DNA from: Lacrimispora xylanisolvens
GTDB taxonomy: Bacteria; Bacillota; Clostridia; Lachnospirales; Lachnospiraceae
DNA: 64,000 bases
Direction of reading: 5' to 3'
Assembly (NCBI GenBank): GCA_017084465.1
Contig: CP070896.1
Location: 2,407,001-2,471,000, forward strand
A model generated the notes under the pieces. The model did no database searches and was not told the origin of the DNA. It saw only the letters and a program-made list of their open reading frames with translations. Both the position numbers and the translations under genes were made by a program. This document shows positions 28,392-38,158 of this stretch, in pieces (within the stretch, counting starts at the first letter, position 1; the number at the start of each line of letters is the position of its first letter).

Positions 28392-29345
28392 TCACCCCAT
28401 TTCCTTAATCCGCGGATCGATCAGACAGTATAAGATATCCGACAGCAGGTTTCCCAGAATAACCAGAGTGGAGGAAAGCACCAGAATGATCATAACAATT
28501 GGGTAATCCATTCCCTGAATCGCTTTGATGAAATAAGGACCTACTCCCGGCCAGCTGAACACCGATTCCGTGATGATGGCCCCTGTCACCAGAAGAGGCA
28601 GTGCCATACCAAGGCGCGTAATTACAGGCAGAAGCACATTTTTACATACATGCTTAAACATGATCTCACTTTTCGTTGCGCCAAAAGCACGCTGCACCAG
28701 AACATAGTCTTCAGAAAACTGGGTCAGGGTGGAGGAGCGGACAAACTTAATGTTTGCAGGCATAAAAGAAACCGTAAGTGTAAGAAACGGCATAATAAAG
28801 TGCTTTAAAAAATCAGCTATGGAAGATTCCTTACCCACTGCGTGCATTCCTACAATAGGCAGAAGTTTAAGCTTATAGCCCAGAGCAAAAATAAGAAGCA
28901 TGGCAAACCAGAAGGAAGGAACTGCAATTCCCACGGAAGAAACCGCATCTATGATCTTATCCGCTTTTTTGTTTTTATTGGCACCAGCAATAAGACCCAG
29001 AACAACCGCCAGGATATAAGCGGTTATAAAAGCGGGAAGTACCAGTTTTATCGTATTGGGAAGCCTCACCGCGAGATCTGCCGCAATACTTTGTTTTGTC
29101 ACGATGGAATATCCGAAATTACCGTTCATAATCCCGTCAAGCCAGCGGACATACTGAATATACACTGGCTGGTCATAACCGTATTTTGCTTTGATTAAAT
29201 TAATTGTCTCCTGTGACATCTTAGGGGTTGTCATGGCGTCAATGGCGTCATAGGGCGCAAAATGCATCAGCGCAAAGCATAGAACCGTTATGAGAAGGAC
29301 CATAGGGATGGCTGTTAATATTCGTTTCAATATATATCTGGCCAT
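28392..29345 (-). CDS. dppB: Peptide ABC transporter permease, DppB/OppB type
   Basis: The 317-residue protein starts with the canonical MARYILKRILTAIPMVLLITVLCFALMHFAP and has six TM segments. The cytosolic loop reads LTQFSEDYVLVQRAFGATKSEIMFKHVCKN. The start ATG follows TAAGGAG. It is the first permease of the peptide importer. A stem-loop in the 85-base gap separates it from the binding-protein gene. The substrate could also be nickel or another peptide-like ligand, as in many Dpp-type systems. Confidence 0.93.
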   Translation of the reverse strand: MARYILKRILTAIPMVLLITVLCFALMHFAPYDAIDAMTTPKMSQETINLIKAKYGYDQPVYIQYVRWLDGIMNGNFGYSIVTKQSIAADLAVRLPNTIKLVLPAFITAYILAVVLGLIAGANKNKKADKIIDAVSSVGIAVPSFWFAMLLIFALGYKLKLLPIVGMHAVGKESSIADFLKHFIMPFLTLTVSFMPANIKFVRSSTLTQFSEDYVLVQRAFGATKSEIMFKHVCKNVLLPVITRLGMALPLLVTGAIITESVFSWPGVGPYFIKAIQGMDYPIVMIILVLSSTLVILGNLLSDILYCLIDPRIKEMG

Positions 29346-29370
29346 ATCATTTCTCCTTAATAAAGAAAGA

Positions 29371-29402
29371 GGTGTCTGCTGCAGTTAATGCAGCGAAACA
29401 CC
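29371..29402 (-). repeat. Stem-loop between dppA- and dppB-type genes
   Basis: GGTGTCTGCTGCA pairs with TGCAGCGAAACACC across a short loop in the gap. It has no U tract. Such structures often protect the 3' end of the abundant binding-protein message (inference). Confidence 0.6.
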
Positions 29403-29430
29403 ATTCTCTCTCATTTTTTTGCAGATGCAA

Positions 29431-31065
29431 TTACTTTTTCTGTAACTTAGATGTATCCTCAAAGGTATAAACAGGAACCAGCTTTGCAGCATCAATGCCT
29501 GATACATTCTTAGAAACAACTAAGAGGCGTTTGTTGGAATATAACGGATAGAAGCAGGCTGTATCCTGAATCTTCTTCTGAATATTGGTGTAAATTTCTT
29601 TCCGTTTTGTCTCGTCTGTTTCTTTACGTCCCTGTGCAAACATTTCGTTGATTTCAGGCTGATCATAATACATATAATTGTATGCAGCGCCTGTTTCAAA
29701 TAAGCTGGAGAAGGTGTCAGGGTCAATTCCCATAATATAACCGCCAAAGTACATATCATAGGTATTGTTCTTATCCTTCATCTGCTGGCTGAGCGCCTTG
29801 GAATCGATACCGGAAAGAGTTACTTTAAATCCAGCTTTTTCAAGCTGTTCCTGTACCAGTAAAGCAGAAGTAGACTGTAAGCTGTCTGATCCGCTGTATG
29901 CAAGATTCAGTTCAGGCTTCTGTACGCCGGAAGCTGCAAGATATTCTTTGGATTTCTCAAGGTTCTGCTCGTATTTTTCAACATCTTCTGTAAAGAACTT
30001 GCTGTTCGGCGGCATGAAGCTCCATGGCAGATCATAATAATCTGAGCTTAAAAGAGCTGCATCTGCAATTGCCTTCTTATCAAGCGCATACAGAATTGCT
30101 TTTCTTAAATCCTCATTCTGAACACGTGCTGCATTGATCATCATATATGCCACACGGCCTTCCTGATAAGGATAAACAGTTAAGTTTGCAGAATCAAGAT
30201 TCATCTGAGCAACCTGAGCCGGTGTTCCAATCCATGCATCTACTTCGCCGCTCTGGATTGCTGTCATGGCTGTATTCTCATTTTCAATAATACGGTATAC
30301 GATATTATCAATAGAAGGTGCTCCCAGGAAATAGTTCTCATTCTTTGTGAACTTCACATAGGAACCTGCTGAGTATTCAGACATTACATAAGGACCGGTT
30401 CCCACTGGTTTTGTATTGACATCATTATTTTCAAAATTAGTTACATTCTCATACACGTGCTTTGGCATGATGAAAATCTGGGAGAACATCTCCACTGCTG
30501 CGGAGTTAACAAAAGGCATGGTTAATTTAACAGTATAATCATCAACCTTTTCGATCTTTACCGCACCTTCCTTATAAACTAACTGGGAATAAGCCCAGCC
30601 TGCGTTCTCTTCCTTCTCCATAGCCTCGAATGTAAAGACAACGTCATCAGCGGTAAATTTCTCTCCGTCTGACCACTTTACATCATCGCGTAAATGCATG
30701 GTATAAGATAAATTATCATCGGAGGTATCGATGCTTTTTGCCAGGAAATAGTTAATTCCATCCGCATTATACATATATAATGGGGAATAAATCATCTTGA
30801 GAGTCATAAGACCAAAACGGTCACTGGTTGTAATTACATTTACGTTGGCACCCGGATCACCTGCGATAGCATAGGTAAATGTACTTTCTCCTCCTTCAGT
30901 CGGTTTAGCCGCCTCTGCTGTGGTCTCACCAGCCCCTGCTGAGCTGCCGGATACTGCTGTTGTTCCTTCTGCTGCCGGATCTTTGCCGCCGCACGCGGTA
31001 AGTCCTCCAAGCACCATAACAGCTGCCAAAAGAATGCCCGCACGTTTCATAAAATTCTTTTTCAT
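29431..31065 (-). CDS. dppA: Peptide ABC transporter substrate-binding lipoprotein, DppA/OppA type
   Basis: The 544-residue protein has a lipoprotein signal (MKRAGILLAAVMVLGGLTACGG), an Ala/Thr-rich linker, and a family-5 solute-binding domain: YTMHLRDDVKWSDGEKFTADDVVFTFEAM, KPVGTGPYVMSEYSAGSYVKFTKNENYF, and a C-terminal YPLYSNKRLLVVSK. It captures oligopeptides outside the membrane. GAAAGGAG precedes the ATG. It is the first gene of the operon and is driven by the promoter at 31131-31160. Confidence 0.92.
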   Translation of the reverse strand: MKKNFMKRAGILLAAVMVLGGLTACGGKDPAAEGTTAVSGSSAGAGETTAEAAKPTEGGESTFTYAIAGDPGANVNVITTSDRFGLMTLKMIYSPLYMYNADGINYFLAKSIDTSDDNLSYTMHLRDDVKWSDGEKFTADDVVFTFEAMEKEENAGWAYSQLVYKEGAVKIEKVDDYTVKLTMPFVNSAAVEMFSQIFIMPKHVYENVTNFENNDVNTKPVGTGPYVMSEYSAGSYVKFTKNENYFLGAPSIDNIVYRIIENENTAMTAIQSGEVDAWIGTPAQVAQMNLDSANLTVYPYQEGRVAYMMINAARVQNEDLRKAILYALDKKAIADAALLSSDYYDLPWSFMPPNSKFFTEDVEKYEQNLEKSKEYLAASGVQKPELNLAYSGSDSLQSTSALLVQEQLEKAGFKVTLSGIDSKALSQQMKDKNNTYDMYFGGYIMGIDPDTFSSLFETGAAYNYMYYDQPEINEMFAQGRKETDETKRKEIYTNIQKKIQDTACFYPLYSNKRLLVVSKNVSGIDAAKLVPVYTFEDTSKLQKK

Positions 31066-31130
31066 AATTTTCTCCTTTCATATACTGTCCCTTAAAACTT
31101 ATCTGTCATTAATCAGAAAAAGTTAAAATC

Positions 31131-31160
31131 ATTATATAACGAACTACCTACTTTTATCAA
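31131..31160 (-). promoter_or_regulatory. Promoter of the peptide ABC operon
   Basis: TTGATA (31155-31160) and TATAAT (31131-31136) with an 18-base spacer on the minus strand, about 65 bases before the dppA start. Confidence 0.75.
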
Positions 31161-31232
31161 CATATTTCGACATATATCCTATTTTTCTATAGTTTTTATA
31201 TGTTTATAGTAGTTTCACCATAACCCAAGTAG

Positions 31233-31270
31233 TAAAAAAGGCAGTCGTCAAGCCGGACAACTGCCTCTTT
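31233..31270 (-). terminator. Terminator after the unknown protein at 31324
   Basis: GAGGCAGTTGTC pairs with GACGACTGCCT and is followed on the minus strand by TTTTTT. It separates the unknown gene from the peptide operon. Confidence 0.8.
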
Positions 31271-31323
31271 TGGCATATGATATATTTATTATGAACAATC
31301 TTGCAAATATGACTCTGCTTTTT

Positions 31324-32963
31324 TTATATATTTCGAATGAAAAACGTTCTTTCATAAGGAGTATAGTCATTTAAGTAGAGAGTAAAGCCTGTAGTGTTAA
31401 TTTCCTCTCCTGAATAATGACCGCCGAATTCATGCGTTCCGTAACCCGGTCCAATGAGAAGCTTCTGATCTTCGTGAATCAGATTGACAAAACCGTCTCT
31501 AAGAACCATCTCTCCTGCTTTTTCCGCTCTCATATGGAAATGCTCATTTTCCAGAACACTTCCTGCCGGAATACAAATTTCCACACGAAGAGGGGCTTTA
31601 TCTAGTCCTTCTGCCTTAACAGTCACTTCCATACCGTCAGCTAATTCTTTCAGTGTAACTGTCATATGAATTTCACTGCTGTTTAAAATCTCACGTTTTT
31701 TATGATCCATCTTCCACCAGTCAGTTGTATCCTGCTTTTCCTTAAAGGGAAGATAATACCAGCCTTTGGCTACAGAAGTCAGAACACAGACCCCGTCTTT
31801 TTCTTCAATGGTCTGGGGAACGAAATTACGTATATCACAGTAGCTTTCGCCTATTTTTAAATATACCAGAGTTTCTTTAAATTTCAAGAACAAAAATGCA
31901 CTTTTTCCCTTGAGAATGCTATAGCCATAATTGGAAGTCTTTCCTCTGATTACACCTGCTTCTTCAAAATGCTTGTGATAGGTATCCAGAAAGCCGTAGC
32001 CCTTAAACTCATACTGTTCCATAAAATCATGAAGCATGATTATATGCAGACATTCCGGTGCCATATCCCCCCGCTCCATATTGTCTTTGATGATTTTATG
32101 AGCGGCGCGGTCAAAGATTTCTTCTCCCGTTTTTGCAGCCATATATAAATACTGGTAGAAATACTTGTCCGGATAATCGGCTTTGCCCTGATCCTGTCTG
32201 GTTGAATTCTGTGTGAAAATGGTATCGTCCGGGTCGATGTAAAAGAGCATCATTTTAAATTTCGCTCTACATAGCCAAGGTAATTTTTATCGTCGGTTTC
32301 TTCATACATTGCCATCATGGCATTGTTAACCACTGCATTATAATTGCCGGTGGAACGTTCTGCGTATTCCCCTTCCTCGTTACCGTCAATTCCTTCTGCC
32401 AGATACTGGTCGGCCCGTGCAAGAAGCTGAGCCGCCAATTCAGGATTGTCTTCTTTTACAAGATTAGCACCCTGCATCAAAGCTGCTGTAATGCCCCAGC
32501 GGTGGTTTGGAGTGTGAAAACCGCCAGTTAAAAGAGCGTTTAGGGATTCTTCCAGTATAAAGCGGTAACCATCTTTCAGTTTGTCCAGTTCGCCTTCCCC
32601 GGTATATTTTAAGAACAGACGGTAAGTTGCGATGAGACGTTTAAAGCAAAAAGAGGTGTCTGGGGCAGATTTAAAATTGCAGGATGGATAATCAAAGCTT
32701 CCATCTTCTCTCTGACAGTTTGCAATAAAGGTAACGGCTGCCTCCATGGCACGAAGAAGAGCGGCATCCTTGTAATATCTGCTTTCAGGATTTAAATAAA
32801 CCGAAGCTGCATCTGCCATCACATAAATGGTTGGCTTTACCTCTAAAATGGCACGTTTCATTCCGCCATAAAATGGATCCTTCTCATTGGTGACCTGAGT
32901 GCTTAAAAAATGATCCACCCGCTTCTCTGCGGAACGTATCAGATGTCCCATATATCGTTTCAT
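31324..32963 (-). CDS. Unknown protein, probable alpha-toroid plus beta domain (one gene or ATGA-overlapping pair)
   Basis: An N-terminal half of 237 residues ends YLGYVERNLK and overlaps (ATGA) a 309-residue frame starting MMLFYIDPDD. The text flows naturally across the junction (FTQNSTRQDQGKADYPDKYFYQYLY), so one protein of about 546 residues interrupted at the T run 32253-32256 is likely. The N-terminal part has helical pairs and GRWGIT-like loops (HTPNHRWGITAALMQGANLV) reminiscent of (alpha/alpha)6 toroid glycosidases or lyases; the C-terminal part (ISYCDIRNFV, GFTLYLNDYTPYERTFFI) looks beta-rich. No named family is certain. It lies with a ROK kinase gene and may act on a glycan. Confidence 0.6.
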
Positions 32964-32983
32964 AATTATTGTCCTCTTTTCTT

Positions 32984-33936
32984 CTAGTCTAATAAAGCAG
33001 CTCCGATAAGCCCTGCATCATTGTCCAACACAGCCGGAACGATTCTTGTCCTGCGTTTTGAGGTTCTTGCATAGTCTCCCTGGTCAATCATCTTTTTCAA
33101 TGGTTCTAAAAGCAAATCCCCAGCTTTGCTGATGCCTCCGCCGATGCAGATTAACTCCGGCTGGAATATATTGATTAAATCCAGCAGACCCGCTGCCAGA
33201 TATTCAATGTACCGGTCAAAAACCTTAAGCGCCGTTTCATCCTGTCTTCTGACACCGTCAAAAAAAGTGTCTTTCCTTCCACAAGCTCAATCTCCCCGCC
33301 GCAAAGTTCCCAGAGAATGGATTGTGTGTTTTCAATCATCGCCTCTTTTGTCTGGGATATCAGGGCAGTGGCAGACGCATAAGCCTCAAAACATCCTTTT
33401 CTTCCGCAATTGCAGGGAATTCCGTTCCGGTCTATGGTGAAATGTCCAAATTCTCCTGCTGCATAATTAATACCCTCATAAAGTTTTCCGTCAAGGATAA
33501 TTCCGCCGCCTACACCGGTTCCCAGAGTAACCGCCAGCATGGATCTTACACCTTTTCCGCTTCCTGCTATATATTCTCCCCAGGCAGCCGCATTGGCATC
33601 ATTATCAAAACGAATTTTTTTACCAGGAAGTGCCTTCTCCATCATGGAAACCACTGGCTCATCATAAAATCCCAGATTATTGGCATATTCCACCATGCCG
33701 GTTTCCTTGTTGGCTGTACCTGGCACTCCAAGTCCTACCGCTTCAATCTCTTCCCAGGCAATATTGCCTTCCTCCGCCGCCTTCTTAGCCAGGTCCGCCA
33801 TATCCTGAACAATTTCCCCTGCACTTCTTCCGCTTTTGGTTGGTACAGACAGGCGGGTAAAAAGTGTTCCGTCTTCTCCTACCAGACCTGCGGCTATATT
33901 GGTTCCGCCTAAATCTATTCCGATATAATACTTCAT
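32984..33936 (-). CDS. ROK-family sugar kinase (glucokinase-like)
   Basis: About 317 residues after one correction in the A run 33260-33266, which joins EGKTLF to FDGVRRQDETALKVF. The phosphate loop MKYYIGIDLGGTNIAAGLV starts the protein; DNDANAAAWGEYIAGSGKG carries the substrate Asn-Asp; CNCGRKGCFEAYAS is the ROK zinc motif. The C terminus reads ELICIGGGISKAGDLL and IGAALLD. It phosphorylates a hexose or amino sugar with ATP, as in glucokinase or ROK fructokinase. GGAAGGGAG precedes the ATG. It lies 20 bases upstream of the unknown toroid-like gene and is probably co-transcribed with it. Confidence 0.85.
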
Positions 33937-33999
33937 TTTCTATCTGCTCCCTTCCGCACACAACTGCCGGAGCGCAACAACGCCCCGGCACTCTTTTCT

Positions 34000-34725
34000 C
34001 TACTGCACTCTCCGTTTATGAAGAAACCAGGACTCCAACTGCTTCATGTCTGCATTTACCACCAGTTCTTCCGGAAAATCCAGGCTGTTTAACAAGAATA
34101 GCGCTTCATCAAACACTCCCACACTTCGGCAAAAATGAGCATCAGAGCTGACTATCACGGGAACGCTGTATTTCATACATAATCTGGCAATGGTCCGGCA
34201 ATTATCTGCAGAACTTTTCCTGACACGAAAGGTTCCTTCATTAATTTCTACCACCTTGCCATTCTTTCCAAAATCAGGTATCACCCGTTCATAATCATAT
34301 TCGTAACATGCAGTCCCGCTGTGACCAATTATATCCACCAGCGGATTTTCTGCTGCACGAAGATACGCCCTTGTATGATCCGCTACGCTTCCCGGTGGTA
34401 TCACATCATCATGAAAAGAGGCTATGGTATAGTCCAGACGATTAATTATGGTATCAGGGCTTAAATCAATTTCACCTTCGAAGTTTGTGAAATTCAGTTC
34501 AGCCCCACGATATACACGGATACCGTCCACCCACTCCGGTATTACCCTGAGGTTTCTAAAATGACCTTCAGGCGCCCCATCCGGGTGAGCCGGACAGTGG
34601 TTGCTGATTCCTACAGCCATTAAACCAGAATCCTTTGCTGCCGTTATGATTTCATAAACGGTACTGTAAGCATGACTGCTTATGTCTGTATGAGTGTGCA
34701 AATCTGCAGCAAGATGTTTTATCAT
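34000..34725 (-). CDS. PHP-domain metal-dependent phosphatase (YcdX-like)
   Basis: The 241-residue protein carries PHP motif I AADLHTHTDISSHAYS, GISNHCPAHPD, GAELNFTNFEGEID, ASFHDDVIPPG, IIGHSGTACYEYDYERV and SSDAHFCRSVG, giving all three-metal His/Asp ligands of the PHP fold. This family contains phosphoesterases such as YcdX and histidinol phosphatase; the substrate is not evident. Only a weak ribosome site (GTGGGA) precedes the ATG. The ROK kinase gene follows on the same strand after about 60 bases. Confidence 0.85.
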   Translation of the reverse strand: MIKHLAADLHTHTDISSHAYSTVYEIITAAKDSGLMAVGISNHCPAHPDGAPEGHFRNLRVIPEWVDGIRVYRGAELNFTNFEGEIDLSPDTIINRLDYTIASFHDDVIPPGSVADHTRAYLRAAENPLVDIIGHSGTACYEYDYERVIPDFGKNGKVVEINEGTFRVRKSSADNCRTIARLCMKYSVPVIVSSDAHFCRSVGVFDEALFLLNSLDFPEELVVNADMKQLESWFLHKRRVQ

Positions 34726-34847
34726 AAAATTCCCACTTTACTTTTTTTCATTTTCTTACCCGATGAGTATATCCCTTTTAACCGCAAAGCTTCTACATTA
34801 TTTTTGTCTTTCTTTCCATAATTATTGCAATTTTTGTTTTTCTCATT

Positions 34848-35540
34848 CTAACCGTTCACTGAATCAATCCGTTTATCGTTGGACAGACGGATAACCAGAT
34901 CATTTTTTTCATAGCCTGCAGGATAAAGCAGATCAAGTTCAATCTTTGTTCCGTCCTTGGATTTCCCTATTTTTACATTCAGCACCTTAACCTTATCCTC
35001 ATTTAGCTTATGAAATAACTCTGTAATAACGGCGTCATAATGGGATGTGTTAATTTTCAGCATACACCGGTAAGGTTCCTTGGACAAAAATGGTACATCG
35101 TGGAGCAAAACCTGTATCATAATCAACAGAAATGCGGAACCACAGCCCAGGTAATAAGCACCGGCCCCTACCGCCATTCCAACTCCTGCAGTCGCCCAGA
35201 TCCCGGCAGCCGTAGTCAGACCGCTGACTGAATTATTCTTTACAAAAATGACGCCCGCTCCCAGGAAACCAATTCCCGATACGATCTGGGCGGCGATTCT
35301 GGAGGCATCAAACTTGGGAATATCCTGAAAGCCGTACTTGGATACAACCATCATAAGAGCGGCTCCCATAGCCACAATGGCATGGGTTCTCATTCCAGCC
35401 CCTTTATTCCGGTTTTTTCTTTCGTATCCGATTAAATATCCTGAAAAACCGGCCACGACGATTCGTAAAAGCAAACTGGTCTGATAGACCAGATCATAAC
35501 GCTCTACCCAGCCAATTACCAACTGTTCCAATTGATACAT
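34848..35540 (-). CDS. MgtC/SapB-family membrane protein
   Basis: The 230-residue protein has the MgtC core: TM segments SLLLRIVVAGFSGYLIGYERK, the conserved GMRTHAIVAMGAALMM, DASRIAAQIVSGIGFLGAGVIF and GLTTAAGIWATAGVGMAVGAGAYYLG, followed by a ~90-residue cytosolic ACT-like domain (MLKINTSHYDAVITELFHKLNE). MgtC proteins modulate Mg2+ homeostasis or membrane ATPase; the exact role varies. AAAAGAGGAG precedes the ATG. It appears to be a single gene. Confidence 0.85.
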   Translation of the reverse strand: MYQLEQLVIGWVERYDLVYQTSLLLRIVVAGFSGYLIGYERKNRNKGAGMRTHAIVAMGAALMMVVSKYGFQDIPKFDASRIAAQIVSGIGFLGAGVIFVKNNSVSGLTTAAGIWATAGVGMAVGAGAYYLGCGSAFLLIMIQVLLHDVPFLSKEPYRCMLKINTSHYDAVITELFHKLNEDKVKVLNVKIGKSKDGTKIELDLLYPAGYEKNDLVIRLSNDKRIDSVNG

Positions 35541-35705
35541 GACAACTCCTCTTTTCTGTAATGAACTATATCTAATAAAATATGCTATTAATTTAACATG
35601 TTTGAACGGAAACGTCAGCGCAGAAATTGCTTTTTATATGCTGGTTACTATGCACTTTTTGTACTTTTTACGGCCAGGATAATAATTTAAGGAGGGCAGC
35701 AGAAA

Positions 35706-36439
35706 CTACTTCCAGTCTTTGCGGACAAAAGAGCGTATGCCGATCATAAAATAGGCGAAAAATGTGACCAGAAGAATTAATATAAATGAAATTGGTTCCA
35801 CTTGGGGAGAAAGATTTATCCCTGTGGGAACATGGCGTAATACGGGGCTGAAAATGGGAACCATGCCCCTAATGAAGCAGGAAGTCCTGTCAGAACAATA
35901 TTTGGAATTACAGAAGAAATGCAAAGCAATAGTGCAACGCCAAAAGATTGAAAGCGGGTAGCCAGCCATATCTGTAACATGGCAAGAGGAAAACAGGCCA
36001 GCCAGCCTCCTATAATCCCCTGCAAAATACATTTCCATGGAATCATACCCTCCGCATCAATTATATTTCCCGTTATTAAATATTCTGCCAGATACAAAAC
36101 CTGCATCAAAGCAATCAAGGTAATTAAGGCTAATAATTTGGACAGGAGTACTTTAAAACGCGGATAGGGCATTGTAAGTAACTGCTTCCATCCTCCGTCT
36201 TTATGTTCATAAAAGCATAGAAGTGCAGCAAAAACACCTGTGAAAAGAGGCAAAAAAAACATACCATGAAAAGATACTGCCTGAAAATAAAGTGTCGTCC
36301 AATTATAGGGGAAATAGTAGGACAAAGACTTAGTATTGCCCGCAGCGAGAATCCATGTTAAAACGCCTTCCAATAAAATTATCATAAGAATAAAGAGCCA
36401 TTTTATTTTTTGATATTCTGAATAAAGTAATCGATACAT
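35706..36439 (-). CDS. Lantibiotic-immunity-type ABC permease, LanG-like
   Basis: About 244 residues after correcting the GGG at 35826-35828, which joins SAPYYAMFP to TGINLSPQVEPISFIL. Six hydrophobic segments are seen (IKWLFILMIILLEGVLTWIL, FFLPLFTGVFAALLCF, LLALITLIALMQVLYLAEYLI, GGWLACFPLAMLQIW, FGVALLLCISSVIPNIVLTG, and the C-terminal FILILLVTFFAYFM). The ATG at 36437-36439 is used because AGGAGTG lies before it; the longer frame read from upstream is part of the neighbouring gene. It forms the second permease of the exporter. Confidence 0.83.
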
Positions 36440-36450
36440 ATTGTACACTC

Positions 36451-37163
36451 CTATTTTATTTCTAAAGAACGAAACCGCATAGCACCTGCTGCAAGCAATA
36501 TCAGGCCTGATCCCACAGCGATAGCTATCCACGTTGTATACCCTTCAATGAATGGGCTTGACATAGAAGGATATGACCAAGGAAGAATGTATAAAACATC
36601 ACCATGCGTAATTCGAGGCAAAAAAAGAGGCTTGATATTGCACCAGTCACACCCAAACCAAGGGGAAGTGTTTGATTGGGTATGGAAATGGAAAAAAATA
36701 ACTGGATAGATAGTACGGGAAACGAAGCCGCTAAACAGCCAAAAATCTGTTTTATCAAAAATGAAAACGGCAAAATTTTATCTGTATACAAAAGCCATAT
36801 CAGGCAGAAACCGCCTAAGACCAGAATGCTGTACCAAAGCATCAGAACAATAACCCAGACTGCTTTTGTTACGTACAAAGCCGTACGGTTTACTGGTGAG
36901 GCAAAAAGAAATTTGAGACCCTGGGATTGATGTTCCGTTTCAGATACCATGCTGCAAAGCAGCGATATTGTCAGCAGCATACTAAAAGACAAAAACATAT
37001 AAATAATATTTAAGCCTGCATATATTCCTGAATCTCCTTGCCTGAAGTATAAATACCACTCCAGACAAGTGAATAAAATTAATACCACAGCACTAACAGA
37101 AGGGACGATATAGCAAATTCTCCTTGTCTTATAAAACTCTGCAAAAAATAACCGTTTTATCAT
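36451..37163 (-). CDS. Lantibiotic-immunity-type ABC permease, LanE-like
   Basis: About 237 residues. Correcting the A run 36620-36626 joins GAISSLF to LPRITHGDVLYILPWSYPSMSSPFIEGYTTW, ending at the TAG 36451-36453. The uncorrected frame stops early at 36525. It has six TM segments including IVPSVSAVVLILFTCLEW and VIVLMLWYSILVLGGFCLIW, and starts with the N-terminal MIKRLFFAEFYKTRR basic helix typical of LanE/ABC2 permeases. Its ATG overlaps the ATPase stop, so expression is coupled. Confidence 0.82.
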
Positions 37164-38068
37164 AAGCTACCATCCATTCCAGTCAGGTTCAGAAAGATTT
37201 CTTCTAAAGAAACCGTTAATTCCTGCATATGCTGTATGGAAAAAGATTGAAGAATATTGAACACTCCTGCCTGATCCATTTCGTCCGATAAAGATATAAG
37301 CAGTTCTCCCTCCTGTAAAACTACATCGGCACCAGCAGCTGACAGTACGCGGAATGCCTCTTGCTGATTTTCAGTCCGTATCAAAAGTCTGGCCGGACTT
37401 TTTTTCTCCAGTTCCTGTATACTGTCTTGAAAAATAAGCCTGCCATTTTGTATAATCCCAATTTCATCTGCTATCGTCTGAATTTCACTTAAAATATGGC
37501 TGGATAAAAAAATGGTAATTCCTTGTTGATGGCAAAGTGATAACATTAAGTTACGAATTTCCTGAATGCCTGCGGGATCAAGACCATTCATCGGTTCGTC
37601 TAAAATAAGCAGTTTCGGCCTGCGGATTAATGCCTGAGCAATACCGAGACGCTGCTTCATACCAAGAGAGTAGCCTTTTACCGTTTGCCTGGCAAAAGGA
37701 GATAACCGTACAATTTCAAGGAACTCGTCAATATCCTTCTCAGGCAGATCCAAAAGATTGCAGATTATTTTAAGATTTTTATATGCTGACAGATGTCCAT
37801 AGTAAGAAGGACCTTCCACCAGTGATCCAACATTTCTCAGAATCTTTTCACGATCCCGTTGTAAAGATTGTCCCATAATCCGTATAGAGCCCTCATCCCC
37901 ACGAATTAAGCTGAGGAGCATACGAATTGTTGTGGTTTTTCCTGCACCGTTTGCTCCCAAAAATCCGTAGATTTTTCCTTTTGGAACCCGTAAATTAATA
38001 TGATCTACAGAAACATGTTGACCATAACGTCGTGTCAACCCATCCGTTTCGATGATATATTCAGACAT
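37160..38068 (-). CDS. Lantibiotic-immunity-type ABC ATPase, LanF-like
   Basis: The 302-residue ATPase carries Walker A GANGAGKTTTIRMLL, the E-loop-like SLVEGPSYYGHLSAYKNL, signature YSLGMKQRLGIAQAL, Walker B LLILDEPMNGLDPAG and LSSHILSEI; the C-terminal ~90 residues match the LanF/BcrA tail. This subfamily couples to two small permeases and expels or detaches cell-wall-active lantibiotics. CAGGAGGA precedes the ATG. It lies 90 bases after the histidine kinase gene. Confidence 0.9.
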   Translation of the reverse strand: MSEYIIETDGLTRRYGQHVSVDHINLRVPKGKIYGFLGANGAGKTTTIRMLLSLIRGDEGSIRIMGQSLQRDREKILRNVGSLVEGPSYYGHLSAYKNLKIICNLLDLPEKDIDEFLEIVRLSPFARQTVKGYSLGMKQRLGIAQALIRRPKLLILDEPMNGLDPAGIQEIRNLMLSLCHQQGITIFLSSHILSEIQTIADEIGIIQNGRLIFQDSIQELEKKSPARLLIRTENQQEAFRVLSAAGADVVLQEGELLISLSDEMDQAGVFNILQSFSIQHMQELTVSLEEIFLNLTGMDGSL

Positions 38069-38158
38069 AAAAAATCCTCCTGTATTTTCTTTCTGACAGG
38101 AGTATACATAATTACTCTAACTTCCAGGTAAACAAGAGTAAAATGTATATAAAATCGT

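Noticed and set aside
33322-33912. 196-codon plus-strand open frame opposite the ROK kinase
   Set aside because: Antisense to motif-bearing coding sequence; no start signal.
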